Shown here: in pieces, positions 57,953-64,000 of the stretch
How positions within the stretch are numbered: the first letter of the stretch is position 1
How the letters are laid out: each line of letters opens with the position of its first letter
Origin: Trema orientale
Taxonomy: Eukaryota; Streptophyta; Magnoliopsida; Rosales; Cannabaceae
NCBI GenBank assembly: GCA_002914845.1
Contig: JXTC01000401.1
Coordinates: 22,399-86,398 of the forward strand
Reading direction: 5' to 3'
Length of the DNA: 64,000 nucleotides
Notes under the pieces: model-generated
Told to the model about the DNA's origin: nothing
Database searches by the model: none
The model's input: the letters and a program-made list of their open reading frames with translations, nothing else
Program-made: the position numbers and the translations under genes

Positions 57953-59240
57953 AATTAAGCAGCACAATACAATACCAAAATTGTCCTTTTAGACATGTAC
58001 TGATTACAAAAATGTATACAGTACAGGTCCAGAATTCGGTCAAATGAAAAATAAGTAAAATTATTACTATGTTTAATTACAGATTAACTTAAGATATAAA
58101 TTGTCCAAATATTATTAGTAAGGGATGTGTAGATTGTTGAAGAGAGAACCATGTTTGTCTTCCCGGACCGCCCGATTGAATCGGTGTTTTGGAAAGGGAA
58201 AGAAGTCAAGAACACAAAATTGCATGGGATGGTATAACGAAATGAATTAGTGAACAAGAATGACGTGACACTATATATTACTAGTACTCACGTATATTAG
58301 ATTACATGGATAATAATATTTTTGTATTGCTTGTATTTTGATTATTTGCTTAGTTTAACCTCATGTTTTTGGTATTATTAATATGTTAATTGAATTTAAT
58401 AACTAAAATAATAAATTTTAAAAAGTTAAATTAATTTCAAATCTTATAATTTTTCAAATATTTGTTTATTTATTGGTATTATTTTTTAATGCCACTTGTT
58501 GTGTCATGTGATTTGTTACTTTACAAGAGATAAGAGATTTGAACTCTAAATCTCAATATTGGATATAAGTATGGTTACCAATCAGACTAAGTCTAAGACT
58601 ACGCTTATGAATAAGTTTAAAATTTTAATTACTTTTTAAATATATATTTTAAGGTTTAAAAAAGGTATTTAGGTAAAATTAATGGCCAAAATTGGTGTTT
58701 AACCTAAAAAAGATATAAATTTGTTGCAAATTTTAAATTTGAAGATTAAGATCAAAATACAAAGGTATAAAATGTAACCATCCCTTATATATAAACTAAT
58801 CTATCTCGCTAACTAATTAATTGATCGGGAATGAGAATTATTTATAGCTTATATTTTGAAAATATTTCGGTATATGTTAAAGAAGAAGGTGACAAGAAAA
58901 CAAAAATTTAATCTGAAATATGGGCCCAGTACCGACCCAATTTCATTGGTTTCAGACTCGTTATTCAATATACATTCCGCCTATAAAATAGGTGTGGTAT
59001 AGATTTATAATATAAATTTATATGTAAGCTATAAAAGCTTTTTATAGGTAGCATTTTATGCATAGTACACATTTTATGTCTAAAATACTTGTGCTAAACA
59101 TTTCATTTTTGATGTAAAAACGGATATGAATTTATTAAAAACCAAAACCGGGTATCTTTCTAAATATGCATGAAAAAAGGGTATGAGTCTACTTTTTCCA
59201 AATTAAATTGGGAAACTATACGTTATTTTAGGTCGAAGTT

Positions 59241-59248
<8 letters not shown>

Positions 59249-59271
<23 letters not shown>

Positions 59272-59272
59272 G
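59249..59272. repeat. (TG)n(TA)n microsatellite
   Basis: tgtgtgta followed by about nine TA units. Confidence 0.85.
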
Positions 59273-59999
59273 CTGATCGTATATAATAAAATTAAATTAA
59301 ATGGCGAAGTGTAAAATCATAACAAATCATGTAGTTTCACTTCCATTCTATATATAACATGATGTGCCCCTAAATATATAACACCATAGCATAACTAGAA
59401 TTTAGACATAACTAACGACTGCTTACTATTTAATTAGCAGTTAGATTTGCTTCATTTCCGTTTATACGCTATCCTAGATTCGAGCAGAGCACTTAATATA
59501 GTTTATAGTTGGTAAAGTTACATTATAATGTCAAATATAGTAGTATAGATTTTGAGAAAAGGAAATGATTATTTGCTAGTTCTTTTCGTGTTTACCGCAA
59601 CTGAAAAATAAAACAAGTATGTACCAATTTTATATATTTGCTTAGAGACTAAAGTTTCTTTGGGATAATTTTTTCTTTCTAAAATAAAATATTAAAAGAT
59701 ATTTTTATAAAAAATGATAAATCTAAGCCTCTTTAAAAGGATTTTTTAAATATAAGAAGATTTTTTAAAAACTCATCCAAATATTTTTTAAAAAATTTAA
59801 ATATATACATATGTCGGCTAGCGTAATGGAAATTCTTCGATGTAGACTTGCACATTACTAAAAAAAAATACATATACAACCATACAAGGTCTCTTTATCT
59901 GATTCAATTTTGATTTGATCTAGTGATAACAGCTTCGTGACGCATAAAGTGAAATTCCAGCCAAATAAAGAAACTGATAATAAAATCTAGAAAGGACAA

Positions 60000-60400
60000 G
60001 GGTAGATATATGAGACAATCTAGTCATGTTTGCAACAATTGCATGCATGAGCAAATACTGGGAATCGAGTGCCGAAATGTCATTTCTGATGTGGACGACC
60101 ATGAGAGGGACACGTGTATCTGTGGGAGTGGCCAGGGGACCACCCACAGTATAATGGTCTCAAATGGGACCCACAAAAAAACACGTATGTCTGTGTGGGA
60201 TGTATATACCGACAGAAAATCATTAATGCTAACAGATGAGATACCAAGAAGGGTTCAATCCACAACTGAACTGAGACTCGTGATCAAATAGCTGCTTCGT
60301 GAATTGTGATTTGTGGCTATCTTGTGATCTTTCTCTATTATTGGCGTTTCACATCGTCTTGACGCCTCTCGATTGGCGCAATATTATCTGTTAAGAAAGT
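60000..60400. other. GC-richer island with a CACGTG element and a hairpin
   Basis: Less AT-rich than its surroundings. It contains gacacgtgtatc (G-box core near 60110) and an imperfect hairpin ctgtgggagtggcc...ggaccacccacag at about 60120-60149. The short ORF across it shows no recognisable domain. It may be a promoter-like remnant or transposon piece. Confidence 0.35.
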
Positions 60401-62236
60401 TGCGTGTTGGCTTTTTATTTGAAAAAAAAAAACATTTTGTGTCTTTTTTTGTTTTGCTTGAATTTATTGTCTTTTTTGTGATATATAATTCGTCAAATGA
60501 AAATATAATTAATGGGAATATATTACAAAGAAATATCGAATTTTTTTTAATAAAAACAATCAACGATAGCTGCATCATTCTATTGAAATTTAATATCAAC
60601 AGTGGAATTAGAATTACTCTTATTTTTCTTAGAGAGAGGATTACTCTATTTCGTTACCTGTGGGAATGGCATGAACAAGTAACGATATAATATATAGTAC
60701 ATATATAGATAAAATTACTAATATATTTTTTAGTAAAAGAAAAATTGAAAATTGGTATATATGTTATGTATAGCCTAATTTTCTGAAAGAGAAACGCCAA
60801 ATGCCTATATTTCATATTCTTTTGCACTTTGAGATATTGTTTAACACGTGAATTTTTATGTACTTTATTATATTATTAAAATATTAAATTTAATAGTAAA
60901 ATTTACGTGTCAAATTTTAAAGCAAAGAATGTAAAATAGAGTATATTTAAAACTCTCCTTTGACTAAGGAATGCAAAAGAGCTTACGTACATTGCAGGAA
61001 GGAAACAAATTCCAAATTAACGAGGATTCTTTGCTTAAAATTTAAACCAAGAATTATAAGCCTTTCCATTCTAATGCTATGAGACTTAATTAACCAAATA
61101 TGCGACTAATCAGTATGGTTTATAGTTTCATGCACAAAAAAATAATGATGTGCACTACATAACCATACAACATAACTCCATAAATAATATGCAAGACGTC
61201 TATCAAAAATCCGATCTTACAAAAAAAATCCCCGAGAAATTCTCATGAATGAATCGAAATCCAATAGTCCTAACAAATCGTTATAACTGGTATTTATATC
61301 TTTTCAAAATAAGTAAGATGAATATGTGTTTCTCTCTAAGTCTTTCGTGAAGGAAACTATGTGGTTGATAGCCGAATGTAGCTCTAGTATGCGCTCCAAT
61401 ATTGGTAAAACTTTTTGTCTAGAACTTTTTTATTTTGCCTTTTTATTAATCAGGGACACGTTCCCTTGTGCATGCTTTTTATCATTTTAGTGTACGTTTG
61501 TATAGCAATGTAGGTTTTTTTTTTTTTTTTTTCAACCTGCTTGAGCTTTTTTCTATTGGATTTTGCTGAGTTATTGTCGGAGTTTTTAGTCAAAAGAAAT
61601 GTTTTGGTATGATTATGTGAAACCCTCTTTTTAGGGCTGTTTTCTTTGGTTTTCATGACTTTGTTTGCTGCTTTTTATGAACTTTTGGGGCGTCTTAATT
61701 TAATTGAAAGGGAAATCTATGCTAGATAGATGTAATTCTAGGCTTTGGGTGAAAAAGTGAGACCTTTGAGGGCCCATAAACGCATGGGAATGACCTATGG
61801 GCGAACCATGACATAGTTAAGTGCCAACCATTCTTTCGGCTGCCGACTTATAAAAACTTGCTAATTTGATCCATGCTGAAGTGCTGAATTAGAAAATTAG
61901 GAACGAACAGTCTTGAATTTTGTGTAGATATGGATGTGACACATCTAAACAGGCACGTAGATAACATTGAAATTTAAATCAATGATGATGTAACGATAAA
62001 ATAACGAGGAACATATTATAACGGCTAGCTCCACAACATGTCACATATGTCAAAGGGCCACATATAATGTACACACGTGTGCGTGGCGTCAAATCACCTG
62101 GCGGCGCAGTGAGAATGAAGAATAATCACCTCCAATTCAGCCGACTAAACCAGAGATAAATCAAGGCCACAGTCAACATAGAAAAGTAAACTATACAATA
62201 ATTCAAAACTACCACTGCTAAAGCAACAATATATAG
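60401..62236. other. no gene seen
   Basis: AT-rich intergenic DNA. A G-box-like acacgtgtgcgtgg occurs near 62072 with a GC-rich stretch to about 62115, but no downstream gene is visible in the window. Confidence 0.4.
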
Positions 62237-62948
62237 TATGTCACGACACGATAACACGACTCGAAAACGACACGAAGTTAGTGGGTTTGGGTTTGTCTTA
62301 AACAGGTATAGGTCAAAACAGGTTAAACCCGATTAAATACGATTAAATAATAGGTCATTAGCAGGTTAACCTGTTAAACCTGAAATTGACCCGTTTAACA
62401 CGATTAAATTTTTTGAGACATTGTATTATCTTGTGTGTACCAAGACTTAAAACTTCCCTTTTATATTTTATGTACAAAAACTTGAAAGTTTTATTTTGGT
62501 TTTAAACTTTAGATTGTGTGTTATATTTATTTGATTATGGTTGCTTGGTTATATTGGAAATATAAAATAAGTTAATAGTTTATATCAAGTTATATTGAAA
62601 ATGTGAAATAGGTTAACATGTTAAAATTAATAGGTTAATACGTTATGTCAAGTTGAACTAAATACAACATATTTAACATTAACATGTTAAATTGAGTTCA
62701 ATTAACGGGTTAACAGTATACAGGTTAGCAGATCGTGTTACGTTGGACACGATCTGAATACGACCTATTTAAATAACGTGTTAAATGTGTCGTTCACAGG
62801 TTAACCTGTTTATTTAGCGTGTCGGGTGTGGGTTTACAAATCATGATACGAATAATAAACGTGTCGGGTTTGGGTTTGGTAATTGTTCGTTTTATATATG
62901 CCTCGACACGACACGAATATGACACAACAACATGAATTGCCACCCCTA
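62237..62948. mobile_element. hAT-like repeat, cgtgtcggg-rich
   Basis: Ends on the right with gaattgccacccct, the reverse of taggggtggcaattc, a hAT-type terminus. The body repeats cacgacacg, gggtttgggttt and ggttaacctgtt in both orientations. The left terminus is not defined. No ORF. Confidence 0.55.
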
Positions 62949-63191
62949 TATATGTATTACGTTAGAGAAAGTAATTTCTTTTTTTTTTTCTTTAGAATTA
63001 AGAGAGAGTAATTTAGTAAGGACATAATTAAACAATATTTAATTACAATTTAGTTTTTGTTTCACAAAAATTATTTCCTAAATTCAAATAGTGACCGAAT
63101 TTATTTGGCTCACATATTAAAAGAATAAAAAAAAAATAGCAAGCTTTTTTATTTCTCTTCTATTTTTAGGTTTTGTTTGGAACCTGAAAAA

Positions 63192-63519
63192 TAAAGATGT
63201 CAATGTGGGCTGGACTTTATGGGCTAGCCCGCATTCCAAAGAAAAAATACAACACTAGTCCAGTCCGACCCATATTGAGCTCATATTTGATATTTTGAAG
63301 TATAGAATAATAGCATTCAGCCCGCATAGGCATGACCCACTTAAGCTCACATAAAATGTGGGTCGGGCCTATGGGCCGTGCCGGGCCCCTTAATAAGAAT
63401 ATGAACCAGGCTCGCCCGGTCTACATTTTAAGCGTGTCAGGCCTAAGCTAGTACAAAGTCCGTGTAGGCTTATCAAATATGGGTCGTGCCAGCTCGGCCC
63501 AACCCACTTTACATCTCTA
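63192..63519. mobile_element. hAT-like repeat, gggccgggcc-type
   Basis: Left end taaagatgtcaatgtggg and right end, reversed, tagagatgtaaagtggg, form imperfect TIRs. The interior repeats gggtcgggcc/ggcccaaccc-type words. Flanking 8-mers agree poorly, so it is an old copy. Confidence 0.55.
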
Positions 63520-63858
63520 TTGGAAAGTAGAAGAGAAAGAATAATTGAGGGAAAATTAAGTGAAAAAAAATGATGAGAAAAAAAAATTGATTCCTCATTC
63601 ATATTTTTCTCTTGTTTGGTTGTTGAAGAAAAAATAACTGAGAAAAAAAAATTCAAAACCAATGCAAAACTATATGAAGAAAAAATTATTTAAAAAGATT
63701 AACGATAGAAATTATAAACAAGAAAGGTCCCAGACTAACGTATTCTTCTGATAAATATATATATACGATCCATATATATATATATATATATTGCTATTCA
63801 TATAAACTGAATGTAGAAAAAGAAGAGGAAGAGAGATATCAAATAGAAGAGTTGGCTG

Positions 63859-64000
63859 TAGGAATGGCAATGGAGCAGATCGGGAATGGTTTTTCAATTT
63901 CTGTCCCTATTCCCGAAGGCCAATCATAATACTATATCCGCCCCGTTAACCATTCTTTTAGATGAGGGGATGATACAGGAAGAAAACTATGGTTACCCAT
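63859..64000. mobile_element. second copy of the hAT-like MITE (cut by the window end)
   Basis: Begins taggaatggcaa and then matches the 49824 element (gatcgggaatggtttttcaa, then the ttttttagat region). Only the first 142 bp are inside the window. Confidence 0.75.

Larger units (their letters stand above)
57638..59990. other. intergenic, one local duplication
   Basis: No gene. A duplication of about 50 bp (ttagtttttagcttttactt through aaacggaataaaaaa) occurs at about 57825 and 57905. An AT run lies at 59249-59272. Confidence 0.5.

Noticed and set aside
60010-60291. 93-codon ORF with several Cys
   Set aside because: Cys spacing does not fit a known zinc finger, and the region also encodes a hairpin; not supported as a gene.

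Overview
The window is nuclear DNA from a flowering plant, most likely a eudicot. It is AT-rich, gene-poor and full of LTR retrotransposons and small non-autonomous DNA elements. Only two genes look intact: a pair of intronless family-1 glycosyltransferases of the zeatin O-glucosyltransferase (UGT93) type. They lie at 1275-2660 (+) and 48086-49561 (-), so they point toward each other across about 45 kb of transposon debris. They are close paralogues, and the simplest reading is a small UGT cluster that was duplicated in inverted orientation and then pushed apart by insertions. No RNA gene, CRISPR array or prokaryotic-type operon was seen.

Left part (1-14.5 kb): the end of a Ty1/copia-type LTR lies at the window edge. 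UGT gene 1 follows, then a broken FAR1/MULE transposase fragment and, on the other strand, a spliced Ulp1-type SUMO protease fragment. After these come LTR-like blocks, a pair of inverted promoter-bearing arms (9.65-12.2 kb), and a 182-codon coiled-coil ORF of unknown function.

Centre (14.5-45 kb): a solo LTR (A) with a clean ATTAT target-site duplication carries a second solo LTR of the same family (B) inside it, with a clean CTTAA duplication. Next is a decayed Ty3/gypsy Tat-lineage element on the minus strand. Its gag/pol remnants span 23.7-28.5 kb, and its 3' side (18.4-23.7 kb) carries a degenerate tandem array interrupted by a third LTR of the same family (C). A 1.9-kb inverted-repeat element rich in GTCACAA/TTGTGAC motifs follows. 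A second Tat-lineage element lies on the plus strand (33.5-42.5 kb or beyond). It has foldback LTR sequence at its 5' end and an intron-containing antisense ORF (40.5-43.3 kb) that is split by an R-U5 LTR fragment.

Right part (45-64 kb): UGT gene 2 has a hAT-like MITE about 260 bp upstream of its start codon. A 2.0-kb solo LTR (TSD CCCAA), a 1.8-kb LTR nested in a TIR element, and several hAT-like repeats follow, the last running off the window. The premature stops that could be examined in the transposon ORFs mostly sit where Trp or Arg is expected, consistent with C-to-T decay of methylated DNA. The base at 17703 is N, so the sequence around it may be an assembly join.

All family assignments come from motif recognition by eye; no search was run.
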